A DNA stretch of 64,000 bases from Phycisphaerae bacterium. GTDB lineage: Bacteria; Planctomycetota; Phycisphaerae; Phycisphaerales; UBA1924. The notes under the pieces were generated by a model. It had not been told where the DNA came from. It was given only the letters and a program-made list of their open reading frames with translations, and searched no databases. Positions within the stretch are counted from its first letter, which is position 1; each line of letters begins with the position of its first letter. Shown piece after piece: positions 18,475 through 26,731 of the stretch. Made by a program: the position numbers and the translations under genes. Where the stretch lies: assembly GCA_016793805.1 (NCBI GenBank), contig JAEUIZ010000040.1, positions 286,202-350,201 on the forward strand, given 5' to 3'.

Positions 18475-20004
18475 ATGGGACGATCGGCCTTAGCGTGCGT
18501 CTCGGTCGCTCTGGCGACGAGCGTGAGCGGCGCGGCCCGGGGTCAGGCGTGCGAGGCGATCCCCACGTTCGCCGACGGCTTGACGCCCACGCGCGTGCTG
18601 CACGTCGCGCCCGGCGGGAGCAACGCGACGGGCACCGGGAGCGCGTCGAATCCGTATGCGACCATCGCGTTCGCGGCGGGCCTGGCGACACCCGGGACGC
18701 GGGTGGTGGTGGGTGCGGGGACGTACGCGGGCGGCGGGTTCCTGAACGATGTTCGCGGCACGGCGACGGCGCCGATCTGGATCGGGGGCGACGGCACGAT
18801 GCCGATGCCGGTGATCGAGGGCGGGAGCGAGGGGCTGCACCTGGTCCGGCCGAGGTACGTGGTGCTGGAGAACCTGGAGGTGCGCGGGGCGTCGAGCAAC
18901 GGGATCAACTGCGACGACGGGGGCGAGCACGCAAACCCCGATGCGGCGCGATTCCTCGTGTTCCGTCGGCTGTGGATCCACGACATCGGGGGCACGGGCA
19001 ACCAGGACGGGCTGAAACTCTCGGGCGTCAACGACTTCGTCGTGCTCGACGCGGCGATCTCTCGCTGCGGCGGAGCGAACTCGGGAAGCGGGATCGACAT
19101 GGTGGGGTGCCACCGCGGGGTGATCGCGCGGAGCACGTTCTCGGAACTCTCGGGCAACGCGGTCCAGGCCAAGGGCGGGAGCGAGGACATCGAGGTCCGC
19201 CGATGCACGATGACGGAGGCGGGGCAGCGGGCGGTGAACATGGGGGGCTCGACGGGGTTCGAGTTTTTCCGGCCCCCGCTCTCGATATCGCAGCCGAACT
19301 TCGAGGCGCGGAACATCCGTGTGGTGTCGAGCGTGATCGTCGGGTCGGAGGCGCCGGCGGCGTACGTGGGGTGCGTGGACTGCGTGGTGGCGAACAACAC
19401 GATCATTACGCCGCACTCGTGGGTCATGCGGATCCTTCAGGAAACGGTGACGTCGGGCGGGTACACGTTTCTGCCGGCGTCGGGCGGGCGATTCGTGAAC
19501 AACATCGTGTACTTTGATCGCGCGGACCTCTCGACGTTTGTGAACGTGGGCGCGAACACGTCGCCGCAGACGTTTGTGTTTCAGAACAACCTGTGGTACG
19601 CGCGGGACAATCCGGGGGCATCGACGCCGACGCTGCCCACGCCGGAGACCGGGGGCATCGTCGGGCTGGACCCGCGGTTTGCCGACGCGCAGTTCGGGTA
19701 CTACTTGCTGCGCTGGGAGAGCCCGGCGCGGCGAGCGGGCGTGGGCCCTGGGCCGAGCGGCGGCGATCGGAACGGGATCTGCTACGCGAGCCCGCCGAGC
19801 ATCGGCGCGCACCAGTTCTGCTACGCCAACTGCGACACGACGGCGGGGCTCATCTATCTGGCGGTCTCGGACTTCGTGTGTTTCAATAACCAGTTTGTGG
19901 CGGGGAGCCTGTACGCGAACTGCGACGAGAGCACGTCGCCGCCGGTGCTGAACATCCTCGACTTCGTGTGCTTCATCGAGCGTTTCGCGCGGGGCTGCCC
20001 GTAG
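18475..20004 (+). CDS. Secreted right-handed parallel beta-helix protein with GC-type dockerin
   Basis: A 509-residue protein with a signal peptide ending in ARGQA. The body is a parallel beta-helix of the pectate-lyase-like kind: ATIAFAAGLATPGTRVVVGAG opening, then rungs such as YVVLENLEVRGASSNGI and GVIARSTFSELSGNAV. Such folds bind or cleave polysaccharides, but I see no decisive catalytic residues. The last 65 residues are two GC-type dockerin repeats (FCYANCD..., DFVCFNNQF, DFVCFIERFARGCP). It is co-directional with the cytochrome gene 22 bp upstream and ends 4 bp before the convergent pseudouridine synthase gene, so no separate terminator fits there. Confidence 0.82.
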   Translation: MGRSALACVSVALATSVSGAARGQACEAIPTFADGLTPTRVLHVAPGGSNATGTGSASNPYATIAFAAGLATPGTRVVVGAGTYAGGGFLNDVRGTATAPIWIGGDGTMPMPVIEGGSEGLHLVRPRYVVLENLEVRGASSNGINCDDGGEHANPDAARFLVFRRLWIHDIGGTGNQDGLKLSGVNDFVVLDAAISRCGGANSGSGIDMVGCHRGVIARSTFSELSGNAVQAKGGSEDIEVRRCTMTEAGQRAVNMGGSTGFEFFRPPLSISQPNFEARNIRVVSSVIVGSEAPAAYVGCVDCVVANNTIITPHSWVMRILQETVTSGGYTFLPASGGRFVNNIVYFDRADLSTFVNVGANTSPQTFVFQNNLWYARDNPGASTPTLPTPETGGIVGLDPRFADAQFGYYLLRWESPARRAGVGPGPSGGDRNGICYASPPSIGAHQFCYANCDTTAGLIYLAVSDFVCFNNQFVAGSLYANCDESTSPPVLNILDFVCFIERFARGCP

Positions 20005-20008
20005 GGGG

Positions 20009-21940
20009 TCAGCGCTTGACGGCGCGGAGGCCGAGGAAGAGCGGGATCTCGCGGCGGGCGCGGTCCTCCTCGGCGGCGCGTGGGCCGGGCTGGCTGCGAC
20101 GCATGCTGGGCCATTCTTCGAGCGCCTCGATGACGAATCCGGCGTCGGCGAGGGCCTTGATGTAGGCCTGGAGCGGGCGGTGGAAGGTCATGGTGGTGAC
20201 GGCCTCGTTGCCGTGCGCGGCGCGGCCCGGGTTCATGACGATCGGGGACTGCCCGGGCGAGAGGTAACCATCGACACGACGAAACTGGCGCGGCTTCGGA
20301 GCCCGGCCGGCGGGAGCGCCCTTGCTGTTGCGCGGCGTGCGAGGCTCGTCCCAGGCCCAGGACGTCTGACCCGGGGCACGGAACGCGGGGTGGAGGACGA
20401 CGGCGACGAATCGACCGCCGGGAACGAGCACGGCCGCCAGCCCGCGGAAGACCGGCTCGATGGTGTCGATGTTCATGAGGGCCATGACGCAGGTGGCGGC
20501 GTCGTGCGGGCCGAGGTTGAGGGCCGAGAGGTCGCGCGCGTCGGCGACCTCGAATCGGCACTCCGGGACGCGGGCACGGGCGGCATCGATCAAGCGCGGC
20601 GACGCGTCGATGCCCGTGACGGAGACACCGAGTCCCACGAGGCGCTTGGCGAGCATGCCTTGGCCACAGGCGACGTCGAGGACTCGCATGCCGGCGACGG
20701 GATTCAGAAGTCGGAGCGTGCCCGGGAGGATGACGTTGGCGAAGTGGTCGCTGCGGTCCTCGTGGAGGAGGGCGTCGTACCAGGCCGCGACGTGATCCCA
20801 GGAGGTCTCGGCTGCCGGGGTGGCATCGGTGGCAGGCGGCGTGGCGCTGCGCGGGTCGTCGGCGCGAGGCTCGTTCGGCGCGGGCTCGATCGGGGCCGGC
20901 ACGACAGGGTGAGGCGAGGCCGGCGCGGGGCGCTTCGGGGGCTCGACGCCGACGCACTTGTAGAAGCCCGCGGGCGCGGGGCTGGAGAGCCGGAGCGACT
21001 GGCCGGTGGCGGGGTGTGTGAAGCCGAGTTCGGCGGCGTGAAGGGCCATGCGGCCGAGCGGGTCGTCGGTGGCGCCGTAGCGAGGATCGCCGACGATGGG
21101 GTGGCCGAACTCCTTCATGTGGATTCGGATCTGGTTCTTGCGGCCGGTTTCGAGGCGGAGTTGCAAGAGGCTGCGGCCGTGCCCGGACTCGAGAACGCGG
21201 TAGTGGGTGATGGCGAGTTTGGGCTCGTTGGGTCCGACGGCTGGCCCATGGCGCGGCGCGAAACGCTCGGCCCGAGCGAGTTGCCCGAGTTCGACGCTCC
21301 CGGCCGCGCCGAACTCTTCATCCTGGATGAAACTCTGGATGGTCCCGCCTGGTTTCTGTCGCGAGGGACGCGGCTCGGTGGAGCCCGCGGCGAGGCCGAT
21401 CGGTGCGGCGGGCTCCGAGGCGCCGATCTCGCCCTGGACGACGGCGAGGTAGAGGCGATGCACGCGGCGGCTGCGGAAGTCCTCCTTGAGCCATCGGAAG
21501 GCGCGCTCGGACTTGGCGAACACGAGCAAGCCAGAGGCTTCCTTGTCGAGTCGGTGGACGATCCAGGCCTTGGTGCCGCGCTGGCGTTTCTGGTCGCGGA
21601 CGTAGAACTTGACCATGTCGAAGAGGGCGGGGCGTTTCTCCCCGGGCATGTTGGAGGTGAGGAGGCCGGCGGGCTTGTCGACGACGAGGAGGTGCTCGTC
21701 CTCGTGGACGATGTCGAGGTCGCGCGGGGGCTCGGCGCGGCGGGGCTTGCCGCGGGCGGGCTTGGGCCCGCGGCCGGGGCCGCGATCGCCGAAGGGGCGT
21801 CCCTGGCCGCGCGGGGGACCGGAACCGCGTGGGCCGCCGGCGGCACGAGGCCGACCCTGGTTGCGCGAGTCGCCAGCGGCGCCCGGCGGCGTGACCCGTC
21901 GCGGGGTGAGCGGCGCGTCGTGCGGGCCACCGGGGCTCAT
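20009..21940 (-). CDS. RluA-family pseudouridine synthase fused to a SAM-dependent methyltransferase
   Basis: A 643-residue two-enzyme fusion. After a Gly/Arg/Pro-rich basic N-terminus (1-75) comes an RluA domain: LLVVDKPAGLLTS, the catalytic Asp in HRLDKEASGLLVFAKS, and the RNA-binding TGRKNQIRIHMKEFGHPI ending GDPRYG. A Pro/Ala-rich linker (about 345-400) leads to a class I methyltransferase with SAM motif VLDVACGQGMLAKRL, then VTGIDASPRLIDAAR. RluA enzymes isomerise uridine in 23S rRNA or tRNA. The methyltransferase target is unknown; it may modify the same RNA or be a small-molecule enzyme. The ATG at 21940 overlaps the upstream TGA (ATGA), which fixes the start. Confidence 0.85.
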   Translation of the reverse strand: MSPGGPHDAPLTPRRVTPPGAAGDSRNQGRPRAAGGPRGSGPPRGQGRPFGDRGPGRGPKPARGKPRRAEPPRDLDIVHEDEHLLVVDKPAGLLTSNMPGEKRPALFDMVKFYVRDQKRQRGTKAWIVHRLDKEASGLLVFAKSERAFRWLKEDFRSRRVHRLYLAVVQGEIGASEPAAPIGLAAGSTEPRPSRQKPGGTIQSFIQDEEFGAAGSVELGQLARAERFAPRHGPAVGPNEPKLAITHYRVLESGHGRSLLQLRLETGRKNQIRIHMKEFGHPIVGDPRYGATDDPLGRMALHAAELGFTHPATGQSLRLSSPAPAGFYKCVGVEPPKRPAPASPHPVVPAPIEPAPNEPRADDPRSATPPATDATPAAETSWDHVAAWYDALLHEDRSDHFANVILPGTLRLLNPVAGMRVLDVACGQGMLAKRLVGLGVSVTGIDASPRLIDAARARVPECRFEVADARDLSALNLGPHDAATCVMALMNIDTIEPVFRGLAAVLVPGGRFVAVVLHPAFRAPGQTSWAWDEPRTPRNSKGAPAGRAPKPRQFRRVDGYLSPGQSPIVMNPGRAAHGNEAVTTMTFHRPLQAYIKALADAGFVIEALEEWPSMRRSQPGPRAAEEDRARREIPLFLGLRAVKR

Positions 21941-22602
21941 GGCGTCACCGGGCGTTTGGCGTCGAGGAGGTCCAAGAGCCACCCGGCGAAGATGGTCTTT
22001 GGAAGGGCGCCGGCGGTGCGCGTCTCGGTGCCGTCGGCGGCGAGGACGACGGCCTCGATCGTGTCGCCGTCCATTGTTTCGAGCGGATTGCCGACGACCA
22101 TGTCGATGCGTTTGCGTTCGAGTTTGCTGCGGGCGGAGGCGAGGAGTTCTTCTCGTGGCTCGAGCGCGAAGCCGACGAGCAACTGGCCGGGCGTGCGTCT
22201 GGACGCCACCTCGGCGAGCAGGTCGGGCGTGGGCTCGAGTTGGAGCGAGAGCGTCTCGTTCTTTCGGCGGAACTTGCCCCCGAAGAACTGCGGGTCCACC
22301 TTGGGGCGATAGTCGGCGACGGCGGCGGCCATGACGAGCACCGAGGCCCTCGGGGCCTCGACGGCCAGCAGCCCGCGCAGGTCCTCGCAGGTTCGGAACC
22401 GGATGACGCGCACGCGCGGGTCGGCGGGCGTGCGAGCGACCGGCCCGAGGAGCAGGGTCACGCTCCAGCCTCGGCGGGCGGCCTCGTCGGCGAGCGCGAC
22501 ACCCAGCCGTCCCGAGGAACGATTGCCCAGAAAGCGCACGGCGTCGATGGGCTCGTGCGTCGGGCCGGCGGTGATCAGGAGTGTTCGGGTGGAGTCAGGC
22601 AA
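21937..22602 (-). CDS. coaB: Phosphopantothenoylcysteine synthetase (CoaB), stand-alone
   Basis: A 221-residue protein corresponding only to the CoaB half of the usual bifunctional CoaBC. It joins 4'-phosphopantothenate to cysteine in coenzyme A synthesis. Visible motifs are LLITAGPTHEPIDAVRFLGN, the nucleotide-binding NRSSGRLG, AAAVADYRP, and the KFRRKNETL region equivalent to the KIKK motif. The CoaC decarboxylase half is absent and no CoaC gene lies next to it. Its stop overlaps the start of the pseudouridine synthase fusion, so the two are co-translated. The 105 bp upstream of its start hold nothing I can name. Confidence 0.88.
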   Translation of the reverse strand: MPDSTRTLLITAGPTHEPIDAVRFLGNRSSGRLGVALADEAARRGWSVTLLLGPVARTPADPRVRVIRFRTCEDLRGLLAVEAPRASVLVMAAAVADYRPKVDPQFFGGKFRRKNETLSLQLEPTPDLLAEVASRRTPGQLLVGFALEPREELLASARSKLERKRIDMVVGNPLETMDGDTIEAVVLAADGTETRTAGALPKTIFAGWLLDLLDAKRPVTP

Positions 22603-22707
22603 CTGGCAGTCCGGTGAGGTGGGGTCGATCGTAGCGCGATGGCGGCGAAACGCGAGGGCGCGGCGACCCGAGGACGAGATGACGCGCCCGGACGGCGAGG
22701 GGACGAG

Positions 22708-24249
22708 TCAGGGAGTCGCGAAGAAGGCCGCGACATCGTGCTTGAGTTTCACCAGGTCGTCGTGGCGGATGTACATCATGTGCCCGCACTCGTAGTAGGT
22801 CCGGGTGATGTTGCCACGGAGCGACGCGTCGAGCCCGAGGTGCTCCACGGTGTAGTCGCTGGCGAAGAAGGGCGTCGCGAGGTCGTAGTACCCGCTGGCG
22901 ACGAGGACCTTGAGGTGTCGATTCTGCGTCATCGCGCGGCGGAGGGTCTCGGCGACGTTGGCGTAGCGGTTCGAGGCGGAGGCGTAACTCCAGGGGTTGA
23001 CACGCGAGGTCAGGATCTCGTACGCGCTGTCGTTCTCGTAGTTCAGTTCCTCGCGGACGTAGGCGTTGAGTGCCGCGGTGAAGGCGCCCTGGATCGCGGC
23101 GTAACTCGGGTCGAAGTCATATCCGCCGCCGACGCCGTCGCGGTCGATGCCCTGGTATCGGCTGTCGAGGCGGCCGACGGTGCGGCCTCGGTCGCGGAGG
23201 AGTTCCTTGCAGAAGTTCCCGATGTTGACGCGGAGTCGCGAGCGGAGCACGAAGTCCTTGGAGAGCCCGGTGAAGCGGGCGAGGGCCGTGGCGATGCGGT
23301 CGCGTTCGGCGTCGGGAAGCGCGTCGCCCCGCGCGAGGGCCAGGAGGTAGTCGGTCGAGGCCCAGGCCTGGGCCTGGGCGAGGGTCTTGGCGAGGTCGGC
23401 CTGGAGGTCCGGCGCGAGCCGCTTGTGGTACCACGCGGTGGCAGCGTAGGTGGGGACGTAGAGCCAGAAGGGGGTCTCGTTACCCTCGTCGAAGCGGATG
23501 GTCTGGAAGTTGAGGACGGCGGAGATGAGCACGATGCCGTTGAGGTACATCCCGTGCGTGTCCTGGAGGTACCCCGAGAGCCCGGCGGCGCGGGTGGTGC
23601 CGTAACTCTCCCCGGCGAGGTACTTGGGCGAGTCCCAGCGCTTGTTTCGTGTGGTCCAGAGGCGGATGAAGTCGCCGACCCAGCGGATGTCCTCGTCGAG
23701 GCCCTGGAACTGCCTTGCGGACTCGCCCTCGACGGGCCGGCTGTACCCGGTGCCCACGGGGTCGATGAAGACGAGATCGGCGAGGTCGAGCCAGGAGTGC
23801 TCGTTGTCGACGACGGAGTATGGCGGTGCGGGGATGGTGGGCTCGCCTGGCTTCTCGTCGGGGGTTGCAAAGTTGACGCGGCGCGGGCCGATGGTGCCGA
23901 GATGGAGCCACACGGAGGACGACCCCGGCCCGCCATTGAAGGCGAAGAGGATCGGGCGCTGCGGGGCGTGGGCGTCGCCGGAGGCCGCGTCGGCGTCCTT
24001 GATGTAAGACACGTAGAAGACGTTGGCCTTGGGCTTGCCGTCGTAGTCGGGGAGGTCCATGAGCCCGGCGGTGGCGGTGTACTTGATGGCCGAGCCGTTG
24101 ATCGTCACCTCGTGGCGCGTGACGCTGGGGGACTTCTTGTCGGCGGGCTTCTTGTCCTTGGCGGGCTCGTCGATGGGGGACTGCTGGCCCACCGCGGCGG
24201 AGGCGAGCGCGAGGGCGACGAGAAACGAGGCGAGCAGGCGGTGTCTCAT
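22708..24249 (-). CDS. Secreted S10-family serine carboxypeptidase-like protein
   Basis: A 513-residue protein with a clear signal peptide (MRHRLLASFLVALALASAAVGQQ). The alpha/beta-hydrolase core shows FNGGPGSSSVWLH (oxyanion hole), the nucleophile motif GESYGTTRAAG, the Asp in ASGYYDLATPF and the His in CGHMMYI near the C-terminus, giving a complete Ser-Asp-His triad. It would remove C-terminal residues from peptides in the periplasm or outside. Length fits bacterial S10 proteins. A Lys-rich stretch (AKDKKPADKKSP) follows the signal peptide. It is divergent from the topoisomerase gene; its peptide products could feed the peptide importer at 30057-36310, but that is inference. Confidence 0.88.
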   Translation of the reverse strand: MRHRLLASFLVALALASAAVGQQSPIDEPAKDKKPADKKSPSVTRHEVTINGSAIKYTATAGLMDLPDYDGKPKANVFYVSYIKDADAASGDAHAPQRPILFAFNGGPGSSSVWLHLGTIGPRRVNFATPDEKPGEPTIPAPPYSVVDNEHSWLDLADLVFIDPVGTGYSRPVEGESARQFQGLDEDIRWVGDFIRLWTTRNKRWDSPKYLAGESYGTTRAAGLSGYLQDTHGMYLNGIVLISAVLNFQTIRFDEGNETPFWLYVPTYAATAWYHKRLAPDLQADLAKTLAQAQAWASTDYLLALARGDALPDAERDRIATALARFTGLSKDFVLRSRLRVNIGNFCKELLRDRGRTVGRLDSRYQGIDRDGVGGGYDFDPSYAAIQGAFTAALNAYVREELNYENDSAYEILTSRVNPWSYASASNRYANVAETLRRAMTQNRHLKVLVASGYYDLATPFFASDYTVEHLGLDASLRGNITRTYYECGHMMYIRHDDLVKLKHDVAAFFATP

Positions 24250-24326
24250 GGGCTGGATGGTACGGGATCATCGGGCGTGCGTGGGCTATATTGCCGGGTC
24301 ATCCAGCCGCAGCCACGGAGGGCCGC

Positions 24327-26705
24327 ATGACCACAGTCGCCAGCACCGATCGAGCCGTCGAGATGGCCCAGGGGCCCGCCAAGCCGCAATCCGAGACGCC
24401 GACGAAACCCGAGCGAGGGAAGCGCGGGGGCTCGGCGCCCCGCCGCGCCGACGCGGAGTCGATGGCGAAGAAGCAGCGGGACATCTCGGTGTCGGAGTTT
24501 TTCGCGAAGAACCGGCATCTGCTGGGGTTCGACAATCCGCGGAAGGCGCTGCTGACGACGGTGAAGGAGGCGGTGGACAACAGCCTCGACGCGTGCGAGG
24601 AAGCGGGGATTCTGCCGGAGATCACGGTCGTCATCGAGGACCTGGAGGAGGCCGCGGAGGCGAGGCGGCAGGAAGGCACGAGGGGCGACGACAAGGCGGG
24701 CATGAGGAAGTCGGCCGCGACGCCCGAGCCCGAGCGGCAGGAGGCAACGAAGAAGGGAAAGGCCACGTCGGGGAGGTACCGGGTCACGATCGTGGACAAC
24801 GGGCCGGGGATCGTGCGGAAGCAGGTGGAGCACATCTTCGGGCGGCTGCTGTATGGCTCGAAGTTCCATCGGCTGAAGATGTCGCGCGGGCAGCAGGGGA
24901 TCGGGATCTCGGCGGCGGGGATGTACGGGCTGCTGACGACGGGCCGGCCGATGGTGATCCACACGAAGCCCAAGGCCGGACAGGCGGCGCACCACATCGA
25001 ACTGGCGATGAACACGAAGACGAACCGGGCCGAGGTCGCGGTGGACCGGGAGACGGACGACTTCCCGCCGGGGCGGTTCGGGATGCTGACGCCGGGGACG
25101 AGAGCGCTGCACGGGTCGGGCGAGTTGCTGAGCGAGGCGACACACCCGACGGGCACGAGCGTGACGATCGAGTTGGAGGGTCGGTACCAGAAGGGCCGGG
25201 GGTCGGTGGACGAGTTCCTGGAACTCACGGCCATCGCGAACCCGCACGCGCGAGTCGTGTTTGTGCCCCCCGGGCGGACGATGGCGGAGGACGACGGGGC
25301 GACGGCCCTGCTCGATTCGGCGAAAGCGTCGGCTGCGGAGGGAGGGGCGACGGCCGGCGCCACTGCCGCGGTGCCGGACCCGGCCGCGACGACCCAGGAG
25401 CGCGACGGGATCATCATCTTCCCGCGTGCCACCGATGCGCTCCCGCCCGAGACTCGAGAGATCCAGCCGCACCCGCGGGGCGTGGAACTGGGGATGCTCA
25501 TCCAGATGCTGCGCGAGGCCCAGGCCGAGCGGGAGAGTTACACGCTCTACAACTTCCTGCAGGACAAGTTCTGCCGGGTCTCGTCGGCGACGGCGTCGGC
25601 GCTCTGCCAGGCGATCGGGGTGACGGCCCGAACGAGGGTTGATGACCTCGACCACGCGATGTCGGAACGGTTGTACCGCGAGTTGCAGAGCGCGAAACTC
25701 CCCCCGCCGCCGACGGACTGCCTCGCTCCGATCGGCGTGCAGGCGCTGCTGCGCGGGATGTTCAAGGGCGTGCGTGCCGAGTTCTACGCGGCGTCGTCGC
25801 GGGACGCGGACATCTATCGCGGCCGGCCGTTCCAGATCGAGGCGGCGATCGCGTTCGGAGGCGACCTGCCCGGCGACGAGCCGGCGCGGGTGATCCGGTT
25901 CGCGAACCGGGTCCCGCTGCTGTTCCAGCAGTCGGCGTGCTCGAGTTTCAAGGCCGTGATCGAGACGAACTGGCGGAACTATGACTTACAGCAGCCTCGG
26001 GACGGGCTGCCGGTGGGCGCGCTGGTGGTGATGATCCACATGGCGAGCGTGTGGGTGCCGTTCACGAGCGAGAGCAAGGAAGCGATCGCGGACTACGACG
26101 AGATCCGCAAGGAGATGAAACTGGCGCTCATGGAGTGCGGGCGCAAACTCGGGACGTACCTCCGCAAGCGCGCGAAGATGAAGCGCGAGGCCCAGCGGCG
26201 GGACATCTTCGAGCGGTACATCGGGGAGGTCGCGAAGAACTGTGCCGCGATCACGGGAGGCGACGCGGGCGAGTTGTACGAGGCGCTGCTCAAGCAGGCC
26301 AAGCGCCGCACCGCGGTGGCCGACCAGGTGCTCAACGACGAGGGCAAGGTCGTGGACGATCCGGCGGAACTCGAGGGCGTGATCGTCGTCGAGCAGGCAA
26401 GCGGGGGCGCGACGCCTCCAACGATCCAAGCCGCGTCGAGCGGCAACGGTCCCCGCCCGTCTTCGAAGAAGCGCGCCCCGGCATCGCGAGAGGGGCCCCG
26501 GCCTCAGGCCGGGAAACCCATGTCGCTCCGCGAGAAGGCCCCGCCGCCCGGCGAGCGGGGCGAGCCACCTCGGTCGTCACGCGCTCCCGCTCCGGCACGC
26601 GACGCGGCAGCACCGGCCCCGACGTCGCGCCCCGCCAAGCCGAAGATGCGTCTCGTCAACGGGAAACTGGTCCCCGCGACCGACTCGCAGCCGGGGCTGT
26701 TCTAG
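24327..26705 (+). CDS. top6B: DNA topoisomerase VI subunit B
   Basis: A 792-residue GHKL ATPase subunit of the type IIB topoisomerase, which relaxes and decatenates DNA with subunit A. Motifs seen: N box EAVDNSLDACEEAG (near residue 81), IVDNGPGI, the ATP-lid GQQGIGISAAGMYG, a helix-two-turn-helix/transducer region, and the switch region QQPRDGLPVG. ATG 24327 follows GGAGGGCCGC, a strong ribosome site. Two oddities: a charged insertion of about 45 residues between the N box and IVDNGPGI, and a low-complexity Ala/Pro tail of about 100 residues. No subunit A gene lies beside it, although A and B genes are usually adjacent. Confidence 0.93.
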   Translation: MTTVASTDRAVEMAQGPAKPQSETPTKPERGKRGGSAPRRADAESMAKKQRDISVSEFFAKNRHLLGFDNPRKALLTTVKEAVDNSLDACEEAGILPEITVVIEDLEEAAEARRQEGTRGDDKAGMRKSAATPEPERQEATKKGKATSGRYRVTIVDNGPGIVRKQVEHIFGRLLYGSKFHRLKMSRGQQGIGISAAGMYGLLTTGRPMVIHTKPKAGQAAHHIELAMNTKTNRAEVAVDRETDDFPPGRFGMLTPGTRALHGSGELLSEATHPTGTSVTIELEGRYQKGRGSVDEFLELTAIANPHARVVFVPPGRTMAEDDGATALLDSAKASAAEGGATAGATAAVPDPAATTQERDGIIIFPRATDALPPETREIQPHPRGVELGMLIQMLREAQAERESYTLYNFLQDKFCRVSSATASALCQAIGVTARTRVDDLDHAMSERLYRELQSAKLPPPPTDCLAPIGVQALLRGMFKGVRAEFYAASSRDADIYRGRPFQIEAAIAFGGDLPGDEPARVIRFANRVPLLFQQSACSSFKAVIETNWRNYDLQQPRDGLPVGALVVMIHMASVWVPFTSESKEAIADYDEIRKEMKLALMECGRKLGTYLRKRAKMKREAQRRDIFERYIGEVAKNCAAITGGDAGELYEALLKQAKRRTAVADQVLNDEGKVVDDPAELEGVIVVEQASGGATPPTIQAASSGNGPRPSSKKRAPASREGPRPQAGKPMSLREKAPPPGERGEPPRSSRAPAPARDAAAPAPTSRPAKPKMRLVNGKLVPATDSQPGLF

Positions 26706-26731
26706 CGCGTGCCGCTGCGGGCCGCCCACGA

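Noticed and set aside
24250..24326. Promoter around TATATT before top6B
   Set aside because: No acceptable -35 at 16-18 bp was found.
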